From positions 5,509 to 69,508 of the forward strand of contig CALCHQ010000086.1 of NCBI GenBank assembly GCA_937901085.1: DNA of 64,000 bases, in the 5' to 3' direction. The position numbers and the translations under genes were made by a program. Origin of the DNA: an uncultured Verrucomicrobiales bacterium (GTDB lineage: Bacteria; Verrucomicrobiota; Verrucomicrobiia; Verrucomicrobiales; Akkermansiaceae). Positions 35,501-44,492 of the stretch are shown here, piece after piece; position 1 is the stretch's first letter, and the number at the start of each line of letters is the position of its first letter. The notes beneath the pieces are model-generated. The model saw nothing but the letters and a program-made list of their open reading frames with translations. It searched no databases and was not told the DNA's origin.

Positions 35501-38364
35501 GCGCCGCTCATCAGCGTCGGGCTGCTGTATGATATGGCATAGACCATGTTGCCGGAGCTAGCCTGCAAACCGGCCTGCAGCACGCCTGACCCGCTGATTC
35601 CCTCGCCGCCCAGCAGCCAGGTGACATTACTGCTGCCAGGGTGTATAAATACCCCATCAAAGGTGCCTATATCACCACTCATGGTGATGTTGCTGGAAGG
35701 TTTAAGGGCGAACGTGCCGGAGCCTGTCACCTGCCCGCTGAAGGTATAGCTGCTCCCGGAACTGCCATCAAAGTAGGTGGTCGTCCCATCCACAATTTCG
35801 AGCTTGGCCGAGGTGTCTGTACTGCTCGCAAACCAGAAGCGCTGGCCTGCCACCCGCACCAGGGTCTGGCTGCCACCCAGCGCCGCACCGTTGTTAAAGC
35901 AGACGCTGCCGGTGCCGGCCTGTCCATCACCCACCAGAGAGATTGTTCCCTGGAATGCGCTGTTGTCTCCCCACACCGTGAGCTGACCGCTGGCGCTCGT
36001 GAGGGCCAGTTCACCTGTGCCGGAGATACCTCCCGCCAGGGAACTGTTGCCGCTGCCCTTGCTCAAGGAGAGCGTTCCTTGCTGCACCTCCAGCGCACCG
36101 GTATACGTTTCACCGCTGCCCGCCCAGCTGAGTTGCAGGCTGCCCTCCCCGCTCTTGACAATGCCCAGCTGAAGGCTCTGCGGCACGCCGGTGGCGGAGT
36201 TCCAGCTGGCCGTGTTGCCATTCGTGTCCACACGCACCTGGGAGGTCGAACCTGCCTGCACGCGGGCGCTCAAGTCGGGATTCAGGCCGCTGCCGTACCG
36301 CAGTGTGCCGCCGTTGAAATACAGACCGCCGCTTCCCAGGGCATTCTCTGCGCCCATGACCAGGGTACCGCCTTGCAGCATGACCGGGCCGGTCAGCGCG
36401 TTGTTGTCCAGATTCATCTGCACAAGGGTGGAATCGCCGCTGATGGTGAGTGCCCCGCTGCTCCCGATGCCGGAGGATGTGGCCGATGCGCCGGTAAAGG
36501 TGTATTCACCGCCTATGATGGAGACGGAACCGGGGGTGACATGGTCGAGGGTGACGGTTCCGGCAGAACCCGGTCCGAAGGTGAGTGCCTGCCCGGCTGG
36601 CACTCCGCCTCCTGTGTTGCTCCATTCAGAGGCCGAGTCATCACTCCAGCTGGCGGAACCAGCTGTCCAGAGCCAGGGGGTATCCGCCGTTGAGGTGATG
36701 ACCAGCTGCAGGGCCTGCCCATTCACGCGCAGCGCGTATGTCTTTTCTGCGGTGGCATTCAGTCCCTGCGGTGAAAAATCCGTACTTTCGACGGCAGAAC
36801 CTGTTGTCCAGGTCATCAGGTCGTAGCTTCCCACAGCCAGGGACTCATACCCGCTGACCGAGACGGCATGAGCGGCATCCCCCAGCACAAGGGCGCCACC
36901 GCTCTGCACCATAGCCCCGGCCGGGGTTCCGGCAAGGGCAAAGCTCAACGCCGCGCGGGAGCGCAGTTGCAGCTGCCCCTGGGTCTGCAGCTGCCCCGCC
37001 TCCATCACGATGTCAGACAGGGTGGTATCGCCGGTAAAGAGCAGATTTCCCGCCTGCACGGTCGTGCCGCCGGTATAGCTGCAGCTGCTGCCGTTGAGGG
37101 TGAGCGTGCCGTCCCCCACCTTGGTAATGCCCAGACTGAGGGGTGGGCTGGCAACGGCGGCATCTGCCACCGTGCCGCTGAATGTACCGCTGCCGATGCT
37201 CAACACGCAGGGTACATCGCCCTCGGCCTGCACCGTGCCGCTGCTGCCATTCAGCGAGACGATGGCGGCATCGGTGTTCATCAGAATGAGGCGGGAGCTG
37301 GCTGAATCCAGTTCGATGGATGCGCTGGCGGCGGCCTGGGCATCTGCCAGCGCCAGGCTGGTCAGATAGCTGGTCGCAAGGCGGTAAGTGCCGCAGAAGC
37401 TGTTGCCGCTATTGGTCAGCACCAGGCGGTGGTCATTCCCGGAATCGGCCGCGCTGCTGGTGATTTCCAGCACACCGTCGCCCCGTACTTCGCCATCCCA
37501 GACAACGTACTTGCTGTAATGGAAGGCCATTTCGGTGTGACCGGCGCTGTCATAAACCGGGGTGGGGGATTCCAGACTCTGCAGGTTCAGTTCCACCTGC
37601 CCGCTCCAGTTCACATGGCCATCCCGGTTGCCGATGATCGCACCGGATACGGTGCTGACACCGGATGCAAAGCTATTGCCAGTCTGAAGGGCGGCGCGCC
37701 CACCTCCCAGCGAAAGTGTAAAGCTGCCGTTTGCGCCGACTTGAACCAGCTCTGCTCCCAGAGTGGCATTTGTTCCCGCCCCGCTGTGGTTGCTGGGCCT
37801 CCCCAGCCCCAGATTTCCCTGCTCAACGGTAAGCGTACCGTTGAAGTCTGCCAGCGAATTGCCCAGAATAGCGGCTGCGGTGCCGGGTGATTCAAGCGCC
37901 AGCACAAGCTGACCGCTTCCGGCCACGCTGCCCAGGGCACGCTGTGAGGCATCAGCTGTCCCCAGACCATCGTACTGCGTGAGGCGGAGGGAAGAGCCAG
38001 ATGCCAGGCTGCTGCCTCCTGTAAAGAAGTTTGAATTCGCCACCGTCAGAGAAGCGCCTGCCAGCAGCTCCAACGATGTACTGCCACCGATGCTTCCCGT
38101 TCCGCTGAAGACATATCCGCTGCCGCTCACCACCACCGATGCAGGCTCAACCGTCCCGGTGATATCCACATTCGTGTTGGCGGCACTATTGGTGAATTCC
38201 ACAGCAGCGCCGTTCACAAAGACGGCAGGCACACCAGCATCCAGCCAGGAGCTATCGGTGGTGTTCCAAGTGCCGGAGTTCCAGGTGAGCGCGGCTGATA
38301 CGGCCGGAGCAGAGGCAATAGCCAGCACAAGGGCGCGGAGGCAGGCAGGAAGATGCGTTTTCAT
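32509..38364 (-). CDS. giant autotransporter with C-terminal beta-barrel (1,951 aa)
   Basis: A signal peptide (residues 1-24, ending AVSA before ALTW) is followed by about 1,650 residues of autotransporter-associated strand repeats. These include GDGTLTLNGSSCSYTGGTTV, SGEGSLQLSWAGSGETYTGA and similar lines, which fold as a long beta-helix. A Met/Ala-rich linker (about 1,640-1,690) leads to a C-terminal autotransporter barrel of about 260 residues that ends in the aromatic residue Phe (GYRLSF). This is type Va secretion: the passenger reaches the cell surface through its own barrel. The ATG at 38364 lies seven bases after a promoter; a GTG three codons upstream lies inside the -10. The passenger's ligand is unknown. 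Confidence 0.9.
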   Translation of the reverse strand: MKTHLPACLRALVLAIASAPAVSAALTWNSGTWNTTDSSWLDAGVPAVFVNGAAVEFTNSAANTNVDITGTVEPASVVVSGSGYVFSGTGSIGGSTSLELLAGASLTVANSNFFTGGSSLASGSSLRLTQYDGLGTADASQRALGSVAGSGQLVLALESPGTAAAILGNSLADFNGTLTVEQGNLGLGRPSNHSGAGTNATLGAELVQVGANGSFTLSLGGGRAALQTGNSFASGVSTVSGAIIGNRDGHVNWSGQVELNLQSLESPTPVYDSAGHTEMAFHYSKYVVWDGEVRGDGVLEITSSAADSGNDHRLVLTNSGNSFCGTYRLATSYLTSLALADAQAAASASIELDSASSRLILMNTDAAIVSLNGSSGTVQAEGDVPCVLSIGSGTFSGTVADAAVASPPLSLGITKVGDGTLTLNGSSCSYTGGTTVQAGNLLFTGDTTLSDIVMEAGQLQTQGQLQLRSRAALSFALAGTPAGAMVQSGGALVLGDAAHAVSVSGYESLAVGSYDLMTWTTGSAVESTDFSPQGLNATAEKTYALRVNGQALQLVITSTADTPWLWTAGSASWSDDSASEWSNTGGGVPAGQALTFGPGSAGTVTLDHVTPGSVSIIGGEYTFTGASATSSGIGSSGALTISGDSTLVQMNLDNNALTGPVMLQGGTLVMGAENALGSGGLYFNGGTLRYGSGLNPDLSARVQAGSTSQVRVDTNGNTASWNSATGVPQSLQLGIVKSGEGSLQLSWAGSGETYTGALEVQQGTLSLSKGSGNSSLAGGISGTGELALTSASGQLTVWGDNSAFQGTISLVGDGQAGTGSVCFNNGAALGGSQTLVRVAGQRFWFASSTDTSAKLEIVDGTTTYFDGSSGSSYTFSGQVTGSGTFALKPSSNITMSGDIGTFDGVFIHPGSSNVTWLLGGEGISGSGVLQAGLQASSGNMVYAISYSSPTLMSGAVTGAANLRQQGSGALTLTGQNSTSGTLTIDAGCEVLLGDATTSSTWAGSVQAGTGQFTLVNGTLAQPLTTVEGVLVADVPEGCLVDAGGTQGSLLQSVSVGAGGQLTGIGGDVHVGGTGNTATLSLTFSEANIGNAPAPAAGEQSLLVQENGELIISSGTLVTLDNEAIKTLIQGKRQAVYLHVSNGDIVLGSGVTAASLFANSTTTPEALGLTVLGVEQGNIVLEGAVTDVYMVTQDGDYPTVTSPTRLQDYKATFVDSGYTLSLQIAGDNTRPVWVNNLLGAGNLELVNTDETAGVLRVLLNNAVLGNVDSSLTPEQESEINTANTLLEGNMTAGSAVQLVKTGSGTLTVGGVLTTPWLELDEGQLVLTGQGSEVQSLHGSAALELAAGSTLEIVGNSLGFTGSINGTGALELNGSLPGSGSVGALSGNGLLQANGGTFTVGNATSSTFSGTLGSNSTATGLLVVESGSGTFTMERVLSSSAWSVQNEGSLVLQLDGTGGNAPLTLGTLDLQDGSSTSLVWNSDGNNDLLQLERLVVEESASLTLQSTGQAPVSLRPDGTLVLGQVQQADLGTDARAAVTLGSGAPFRGIDSAWLSVENGHLLLNTIIRQDNRYAEAVSSPNAGAGAGMLWNLPARVLTESPALSALTNTLDTLLDAGDTQAAEELMAAAAGAGAAVLAPAVAGDMERQLKAIRNRTIVMGLPAGCEYAELPHHHFWVNAEGDRRKWQSSGTDSGFELNSWGGTLGLEWNPSTVWTAGLALTAMYGDVDGSGTDAASGNIDFYYLSVFGKYVDRRWRHTLVGAFGRADMDLKRHLVSEGVNERTKGSTHGMSLGLLYELGYDIPLLTVSPAIVEPVFNISYRHAEVDAYDEHGSDAALHVGRQDWDSLTFGLGLRVHTTALENLCNRSCLVQTRFLMKADAGSTRGHTTTSLLALPSRSGRVRTAEANRFGLEMGIGLSVPLGEESGDLFMDCSYECRFDESEVNGTLGYRLSF

Positions 38365-38371
38365 ATGTCGC

Positions 38372-38399
38372 ACCTTAGCACAGTACTGGCCCGATGCAA
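38372..38399 (-). promoter_or_regulatory. predicted near-leaderless promoter of the autotransporter
   Basis: Minus strand: TTGCAT (38399-38394), 16-base spacer, TAAGGT (38377-38372). Seven bases separate it from the ATG at 38364. Confidence 0.6.
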
Positions 38400-38427
38400 G
38401 TTGTTTGAACTAGCTATTAGACAGTAA

Positions 38428-38461
38428 CAGAAAGCCGCGCCTTCCAGAAGGAAGGCGCGGC
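38428..38461 (-). terminator. rho-independent terminator of the Verru_Chthon gene
   Basis: A perfect 12-bp stem (GCCGCGCCTTCC / GGAAGGCGCGGC) with a 4-base loop. On the minus strand it is followed by TTTCTGTT. Confidence 0.85.
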
Positions 38462-38486
38462 TTATCCCAGGAAGCGGGAAACGGAA

Positions 38487-41400
38487 TCAGATATCCCAGT
38501 TATCGAGCCACTTGAAGGACACGATGCGGAACTGGCGACCCATGACCTTGTTGGTATCCGTCAGTCCCTTGCCGCGCGAGCCATCCGGCTTATATTCCGA
38601 ATCCTGCGGGTCATTGGAGGGGTCGACATAGTTCATGGTGCGCTGCACCACAGCCTCGCACCAGGCCTGTGCAAGGATGGCCTTGGCGGCATTCCGCACG
38701 CAGCCGTAGGAACGCACGGTAAAGGTATCATCTCGCACCGTCAGGATGTTGCCCAGAGAAGCCAGCACGTCACTCTGAATCAGGTAACCGGGGGCGGCGG
38801 TATGCACCGAACCCATGGAGGCTTCCGAGTTCTTGAACAGGTTACCCTTAGTCTCGGGTACACTGACCTCGTTGAAGTCACGGTTGATGTCGGTTGCATC
38901 AATGGCGGCCTGGAGCGCACCCTTGAGACCATGCTTGCCCGCCTCCAGACGGCGGTTCACAAAATCAGACATGCTGAGGAAGGGGCCACGCTCGCGCACC
39001 TGCTCCACCATCTTCTCGGCCAGCATACGGATACCCTCAGGCTCCAGCATACGCACCTCACCCCATGCGGAGGCCATGCCCGTATCACGGAATGTGGTAG
39101 ACCCCTGCATCATGCTGTAACCACCCAGGCCGTCAACGCTCTGGTCGGTGGTCGAAAGCATGAAGCGGGAGAAGAGAACCTGGTTATTACCCTTGCCCTC
39201 TTCCACGAAGGCAAGCTTGTTGTTCTTGTTTGTAACAAGCTTGCGCTGCGCCAGCCCCTGCAGTACACCAGCCCATGCCTCCACGGAAACGGAGTTGACA
39301 TTGAAGCCACCTTCAATCATGAGGTACTGGGCAATGTGCTTCCAGCCATCCTCGGCCATGATACGTTCGACAATCTGAGAGTCCTTATAGGGGGTATTGA
39401 CGCGCTTGTAGCGGGAAACCGGCAGCTCGCTCTTGCCTTCGAGGAATTCTGTCAGGACTTCTTCTGCCGTGCGCTTACCGTTCTTTGTCGGCATATCCGA
39501 AATGGAAGAGCAGAACCAGCGGTCCCACATGGCATCGTTAATCAGCAGGCCATGGTCAAAGAAATCACCAAAGATTCGGGAATTGCTGGCATACGAGGGC
39601 GCTTCCAGGTCTTTGTTCTCGAAATAGGTGTACACATCATCCGCAGGCAAGCAGGGGTCTGCAAAGGCATTGCCGATACCCACACCGGGAACGCCAGCCT
39701 GATACTGCGCGCGGCGCATGGCGCCCTGGGTGATATAATCACCCGCTGCTACCGCCTTAAACCAGCCCGGCTGCAAACGCATACCAGCAAAGCCTGCCAG
39801 CGAGAACGGAGGATGCACCGGCACTTCCAGGACGGAGGCAAAAGACACCTGCTCACCATCGCTGGTGATGCCGATATAGCCATTGCGACCGATATTATCC
39901 ATGGGAGAGGCATCCAGACCCGAGCTGACAGGCAAAGCCGCCAGCTGATAGGGATGGTACTTGCGCATCTGGTCATCAGGATTCACGAGTGCGCTACCGA
40001 AGAATGCCGGACTGGAATGCTGCCAGAGCTTGGTGCGGTAGTCCCCCTGCAGGATGACGGAATTGGTATGCGAACCGGCCGACTTGGCCACCACGCCAAC
40101 AGCGCCGATGTAGAAGGGCATATCTGGGTCGCTCTGGGAACCGTCCAGATCCCACTTGACGGGAGTCGCCCCTGTAAACTGCGTAGCGGTGCTGTCTGAG
40201 TTGTAATCCTTGGGGTTGTACCAGCCCAGGAGGTAACGTTGGGGTGAAGAACCACCCTTCCAGCCTTCCCACACACCAGACTTTTTTTCGTCAATACCCG
40301 TGAAGCCCGAATAAATCGTCACACATTCACGACGGTTGGCGGCAAACCACTGGGAGTCCACGTGAGGAGGCCAGTAATTACCGATACCTGTACGGATTTT
40401 CACCTGGAATCGGCCGCTCCTGATGTTATCGTACGTCGGCACACCTGCGTGGGTGCTGCTTTCGATATACGGGAACTGATCCCGCATTTCTTCATCGGTC
40501 GGGTAGAACTTGGCGGCCGACCCGGCAACAGCATCTGCTCTGTACCCGGGAATCCAGGGGTTCCTGAACATGGTGTCTCGCGATGTCGTTTCGTTCCGGC
40601 GTTTCTGAGCAGGAGAGAAGAAAATCACCTCGCCCGGTGCAAAGACGATATCCTCCGTAGCGCCTTCTTCTGAATTCAGGAAGAACTGACCGTAGTCCGG
40701 GCCCCAGTAATTCTTTTCGTTCAGCGTACCACGCCAGGTATACTTCCAGTTGGATTCATTCGCCCAGGACGGACCATTGGGGGTATAACATTCCAGCGGC
40801 AGCGTCTTGTACGGCAGGGAATGAGCCCAGAGCTGCTTACCACGGATACGCATCGGGACGTTATAGGGATTCCACCAGAGGAACATGGGAGCATAACTCA
40901 TACTGAGCTTGTACACCTCCACGCCCTTACCCACGGTAGTAAGGACTTTTTCATCCGTCACAAGGGCAAAGTTGGTCATATAGGCCAGCATGACAGGTGT
41001 GCGAGCATAGCCGGCAAAATTGCAGCCGGATTCCAGCATCACGCGATTATCAAAGAATGAGCCGTTACCATCCGGTATCAACGCCCCCTGGTTGGTAAGA
41101 TAATTCAGTTTTCCCTCGTACACAGCACCACTAATGCGCGTATGCACCCGATCCAGGTTGCCGATGAGGCGGGCTGTCAGGTTATCGCTGTCATTTGCCG
41201 AGCCATCCGGCCAGCAGTTATAGTAGGCGTGCAGGTTCTGCCAGGAGCCGATGGGCATATCCGGCTCCGTGCCCTTGGGCAGGTCATCGTTCTCCACCAG
41301 CGGGCAATCCTGGTTGCTGCGTGCAGCGAACTCTGTTTCCTTGAGGGTCTTTTTGTTGAGCAGCAAGTTGAGGTCCTGCTTGAAGCCACCCATGCTCACG

Positions 41401-42287
41401 TTGATGGGAAGCGTGTAGGACGTGGTGGTTACATCGAAGAAGTAGGGCATGCCGGCCGCCTGGGAGGCAGAACCCAGCAGAGGCAGCGAGGCCAGCGTCA
41501 CCAGGCGGGCAGGTTCTTCGATGGTGTCGGGCAGGAAATCGAGGTCGCGGTTATCAACAAAGCGGGGAGCGGGCGTATCCCAAGTGCGGTGCAGCGCCTC
41601 ATAGGCATCTTCGGCAGGCTTGGGAGTCTGCACCGAAATCTTAGCCTTCTGGTTCTCACCACCGACCCACCAGGCAAAGCAGGCTTCATTCTTGCCCAGG
41701 GACGGCATGCTCAGCAAATCGGCATACACATAGTGCTGCGGGGACAGATTCTTGCCGAGTGTACCCTCACCCACCAGGCAGATACGGCGGCCGGGCGCAC
41801 GGGAGCAGAGGGAATCAGCGCTCTTGAGTGTGCGGGTCTGATTGGGAACGCGGCTGGAAATCAGCCAGCGGCGGAACATGTGGGAACGCCCCTTGTCGTA
41901 GGTGGAGGAAATCTTGCTGCCGTGGCCGGACTTGCTCTTGCCGTAGATGGGGCCGTCCCAGCTGTTCCAGACGCCCAGCAGGTGCTGCGCCTGGCCATTG
42001 TCATTCTTGCTGAGGATGCCGGAGCTGGCCGTCACGCGCTGATCAGGGCCGAGTTCCACCTGCAATTCACCAATGGCGGCATCCAGCCCCACCAGAGCCT
42101 GCTGACGCGCCTCTGCCTGCAGCATGGTCTGCAAAGCGATGCGGTTCTGCGATGCAGCCGTTGCCATAATGGCCACCGCCAGCATGGCCAGCAGCATCAT
42201 AAGTGTCAGAGTAGCAATGAGGGCAAAGCCCTTTCTCTGTTTTTTACGGGCAGGGGAGGAAGATTGGTGAGTGTGTTTGAATTTCAT
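38487..42287 (-). CDS. Verru_Chthon cassette protein A-like (pilin-like, 1,266 aa)
   Basis: An N-terminal prepilin-type signal, RKQRKG before FALIATLTLMMLLAMLAVAI, predicts cleavage after Gly20 and methylation of Phe21 by a prepilin peptidase. Residue +5 of the mature form is Ala rather than Glu, as in GspK and PilX-type minor pseudopilins. The rest is a large soluble domain with many Trp and Tyr residues. Its C-terminal region (GPFLSMSDFVNRRLEAGKHG) resembles GspK-like helices. Length and layout fit what I remember as TIGR02600. Other cassette members are not next to it. ATG at 42287 follows a strong promoter by 24 bases. Confidence 0.75.
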   Translation of the reverse strand: MKFKHTHQSSSPARKKQRKGFALIATLTLMMLLAMLAVAIMATAASQNRIALQTMLQAEARQQALVGLDAAIGELQVELGPDQRVTASSGILSKNDNGQAQHLLGVWNSWDGPIYGKSKSGHGSKISSTYDKGRSHMFRRWLISSRVPNQTRTLKSADSLCSRAPGRRICLVGEGTLGKNLSPQHYVYADLLSMPSLGKNEACFAWWVGGENQKAKISVQTPKPAEDAYEALHRTWDTPAPRFVDNRDLDFLPDTIEEPARLVTLASLPLLGSASQAAGMPYFFDVTTTSYTLPINVSMGGFKQDLNLLLNKKTLKETEFAARSNQDCPLVENDDLPKGTEPDMPIGSWQNLHAYYNCWPDGSANDSDNLTARLIGNLDRVHTRISGAVYEGKLNYLTNQGALIPDGNGSFFDNRVMLESGCNFAGYARTPVMLAYMTNFALVTDEKVLTTVGKGVEVYKLSMSYAPMFLWWNPYNVPMRIRGKQLWAHSLPYKTLPLECYTPNGPSWANESNWKYTWRGTLNEKNYWGPDYGQFFLNSEEGATEDIVFAPGEVIFFSPAQKRRNETTSRDTMFRNPWIPGYRADAVAGSAAKFYPTDEEMRDQFPYIESSTHAGVPTYDNIRSGRFQVKIRTGIGNYWPPHVDSQWFAANRRECVTIYSGFTGIDEKKSGVWEGWKGGSSPQRYLLGWYNPKDYNSDSTATQFTGATPVKWDLDGSQSDPDMPFYIGAVGVVAKSAGSHTNSVILQGDYRTKLWQHSSPAFFGSALVNPDDQMRKYHPYQLAALPVSSGLDASPMDNIGRNGYIGITSDGEQVSFASVLEVPVHPPFSLAGFAGMRLQPGWFKAVAAGDYITQGAMRRAQYQAGVPGVGIGNAFADPCLPADDVYTYFENKDLEAPSYASNSRIFGDFFDHGLLINDAMWDRWFCSSISDMPTKNGKRTAEEVLTEFLEGKSELPVSRYKRVNTPYKDSQIVERIMAEDGWKHIAQYLMIEGGFNVNSVSVEAWAGVLQGLAQRKLVTNKNNKLAFVEEGKGNNQVLFSRFMLSTTDQSVDGLGGYSMMQGSTTFRDTGMASAWGEVRMLEPEGIRMLAEKMVEQVRERGPFLSMSDFVNRRLEAGKHGLKGALQAAIDATDINRDFNEVSVPETKGNLFKNSEASMGSVHTAAPGYLIQSDVLASLGNILTVRDDTFTVRSYGCVRNAAKAILAQAWCEAVVQRTMNYVDPSNDPQDSEYKPDGSRGKGLTDTNKVMGRQFRIVSFKWLDNWDI

Positions 42288-42311
42288 ACCACAACTTATG
42301 TATACTTTGTT

Positions 42312-42339
42312 ACTATACACTTCGATGGCGGCGAGTCAA
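42312..42339 (-). promoter_or_regulatory. predicted promoter of the Verru_Chthon gene
   Basis: Minus strand: TTGACT (42339-42334), 16-base spacer, TATAGT (42317-42312). It is divergent from the pheA promoter; 49 bases separate the two -35 elements. Confidence 0.65.
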
Positions 42340-42388
42340 GCAAAAAGGGCAAAAACGCGGCATTCTCCGCGCATGCCCAAAAACAAGG

Positions 42389-42417
42389 TTGAATGAGCGC
42401 CGCCTGTATGGTATGAT
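42389..42417 (+). promoter_or_regulatory. predicted promoter of the pheA operon
   Basis: TTGAAT (42389-42394), 17-base spacer, TATGAT (42412-42417). The ATG at 42430 follows 12 bases later. No attenuator or leader peptide fits into so short a leader. Confidence 0.65.
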
Positions 42418-42429
42418 ACGCGCAGCTTT

Positions 42430-43494
42430 ATGAATCTGGACGCGCTCAGACAGGAAATAGACCGCATTGATGCCCAGCTGGTCGAGCTGCTCAAGCAGCG
42501 TGCCGCCTGCGTACACCATGTGGGCGAGACAAAGCGGGAAACAGGCGCTCCCACCTTTGTACCGGAGCGGGAGAGCGCCCTCATTGCCAAACTACTGAAG
42601 CTCAATGACGGCGTACTCCCGGAAAAGAGTCTGCTGAGCATCTGGCGGCAGATTGTGAGCTGCTCGTTCCACCTGGAGGGCAACATGCGTATAGGCTACC
42701 TGGGGCCGGAAGGCACCTGGAGCCACCAGGCCGCGCTCAGCCGCTTCGGCGACAGCGTGGAACTCGTTCCCTACGCCTCCTTTGCCCACATCTTCGCCGC
42801 CGTGGAGCGCAACGAAGTCAACTACGGCGTGATTCCTCTGGAAAACAGCACCCACGGCACCGTGGTGCAGGCCATGGATTTCTTTGCCCACACGCACCTC
42901 CGCATCTGCGCCCAGATACACCAGAGCGTCCAGAACTGCCTCATGGCCAACATCCCGGCAGATGCCATCCGCACCATTTATTCGCACCCGCAGGTGCTGG
43001 GGCAATGCAGCAGCTGGCTGCAGCAGAACTACCCGCAGGCCGACCAGATTCCCACCGCCAGCAGCACAGCCGCCGCCCGCATGGCCATTGAAAAAGCAGC
43101 CGATGGAGCCGCAGCCCTCGGCAGCCCGCTGGCCGCGCAGATTCACGGGCTTCATGTACTGGCCTCCCAGGTGCAGGATATCGCCACCAACACCACCCGC
43201 TTCGTGGTCATCGGCGCGCAGGACACCCGCCCCAGCGGGCAGGACCGCACCACCATCTGCTTCACCGTGCCGCACAAGCCAGGTGGCCTGGTGGATGTAC
43301 TGGAACATTTCCGCAACCACCACATCAACATCTTCTGCCTGGACTCCCGCCCCACGCGCGACACCGCCTGGGAGTACCTGTTCTATATTGATGTGGAGGG
43401 ACACGAAACACAGGATCCCCTCCGCAGCTGCCTGGCAGAGCTGAAGGCCGAATGCCCGGTATTCAAGGTGCTGGGGTCCTACCCCGAAAAATAA
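42430..43494 (+). CDS. pheA: bifunctional chorismate mutase / prephenate dehydratase
   Basis: 354 residues. It converts chorismate to prephenate and then phenylpyruvate for phenylalanine synthesis. The N-terminal AroQ-type mutase (about 1-85; MNLDALRQEIDRIDAQLVEL) is followed by the dehydratase domain beginning IGYLGPEGTWSHQAA. It includes GVIPLENSTHGTV and the active-site Thr in ATNTTRFVVIG (about residue 255). A C-terminal ACT domain carries the feedback motif DSRPTRDTAWEYLF. It is the first gene of an operon with holB, yicC and gmk; the gap to holB is 20 bases. Confidence 0.96.
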   Translation: MNLDALRQEIDRIDAQLVELLKQRAACVHHVGETKRETGAPTFVPERESALIAKLLKLNDGVLPEKSLLSIWRQIVSCSFHLEGNMRIGYLGPEGTWSHQAALSRFGDSVELVPYASFAHIFAAVERNEVNYGVIPLENSTHGTVVQAMDFFAHTHLRICAQIHQSVQNCLMANIPADAIRTIYSHPQVLGQCSSWLQQNYPQADQIPTASSTAAARMAIEKAADGAAALGSPLAAQIHGLHVLASQVQDIATNTTRFVVIGAQDTRPSGQDRTTICFTVPHKPGGLVDVLEHFRNHHINIFCLDSRPTRDTAWEYLFYIDVEGHETQDPLRSCLAELKAECPVFKVLGSYPEK

Positions 43495-43514
43495 CCCCTT
43501 CCCCCCTCACCTGA

Positions 43515-44492
43515 ATGGCCTTTCAATTGGAGCAAGCCCGACGGTTGCTGATGCACGCCCGCCACAGCGGGCGGCTTCCGCATGCTCTGCTGCTCACCGG
43601 CACCGTGCGCGCCGGTACGCACCAGCTGGCGCTCAGCCTGGCGGCAGAACTGAACGGCGCGCGGGCCGATGCGCTCGAAAACCTGCGCCACCCCATGTGC
43701 CGGGTGTTGCGGCCGGGGTCGAAGAGCCGTAAAATCCTCATCGAAGACATCCGCAATGTCGAACCCTTTCTGGCGCTGCGCGCAGACGAAGGCGCAACCA
43801 AGCTGGTCATCATCGTGGAGGCCGACCGCATGATGGAGGAAGCCGCCAACGCCTTCCTGAAAACGCTGGAGGAACCGCCGCCGCAGACCGTCATCATCCT
43901 CATCACCGAGCAACCCAGCCGCCTGCTCACCACCATCCTCTCCCGCTGCGTGCGCGTCCCCCTGCACGAGCGCAGCAGCAGCCTGCACCTGTCAGAAGCC
44001 CAGCAGGCCTTCCTGCCCTCCGTAGCCGCTGCCCTGCCCCTGGTCGGTTCCGATGTAGCCGCCCTTGCCCTGCGCGCCGACTTCCAGGCCCTGCTGGCCG
44101 AACGCCGGGAACAGATTACCAGGCGCCTCACCGCCGCCATCAAGGCAGAAGCCAAAGCCATAGCCGAAGGCACGGACATCCGCGACTGGGAAGCCCGGCA
44201 GAAGGATGCCACCGCCGCCCTCATCGAGACCGAATACCTGGCCGAGCGCGAACAAATGCTCGAACTGCTGGCCCTGTGCCTGGGGCAGGCTGTACTACTG
44301 GCCTCGCACGCGCCCGATGTGCAGCCCGTCACGCCCGAAATCGCCGGGCTGGCCGACGCCCGCCCCATCGCCGACCTGCTGCAGCGCATGAGAGCGCTCG
44401 ACAAGCTGCGGACCGACCTCAATTTCAACGTGAACGAAGCCCTCACGCTCGATTCACACCTGCTCAACATCATCGGCAACATCAATTTATGA
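43515..44492 (+). CDS. holB: DNA polymerase III delta'-like subunit (clamp-loader)
   Basis: 325 residues. It resembles the delta' subunit of the clamp loader, which helps place the beta clamp on DNA. The N-terminal AAA+ fold keeps RLPHALLLTG, but the Walker A is GTVRAGTHQL, lacking GKT, as expected of non-hydrolysing delta'. Walker B-like LVIIVEADRMMEEAANAFLK and the SRC motif in ILSRCVRV are present. I see no four-cysteine zinc cluster. The C-terminal half is helical and diverged. The stop overlaps the next start by four bases (ATGA). A short DnaX-like paralogue is possible but less likely. Confidence 0.82.
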   Translation: MAFQLEQARRLLMHARHSGRLPHALLLTGTVRAGTHQLALSLAAELNGARADALENLRHPMCRVLRPGSKSRKILIEDIRNVEPFLALRADEGATKLVIIVEADRMMEEAANAFLKTLEEPPPQTVIILITEQPSRLLTTILSRCVRVPLHERSSSLHLSEAQQAFLPSVAAALPLVGSDVAALALRADFQALLAERREQITRRLTAAIKAEAKAIAEGTDIRDWEARQKDATAALIETEYLAEREQMLELLALCLGQAVLLASHAPDVQPVTPEIAGLADARPIADLLQRMRALDKLRTDLNFNVNEALTLDSHLLNIIGNINL

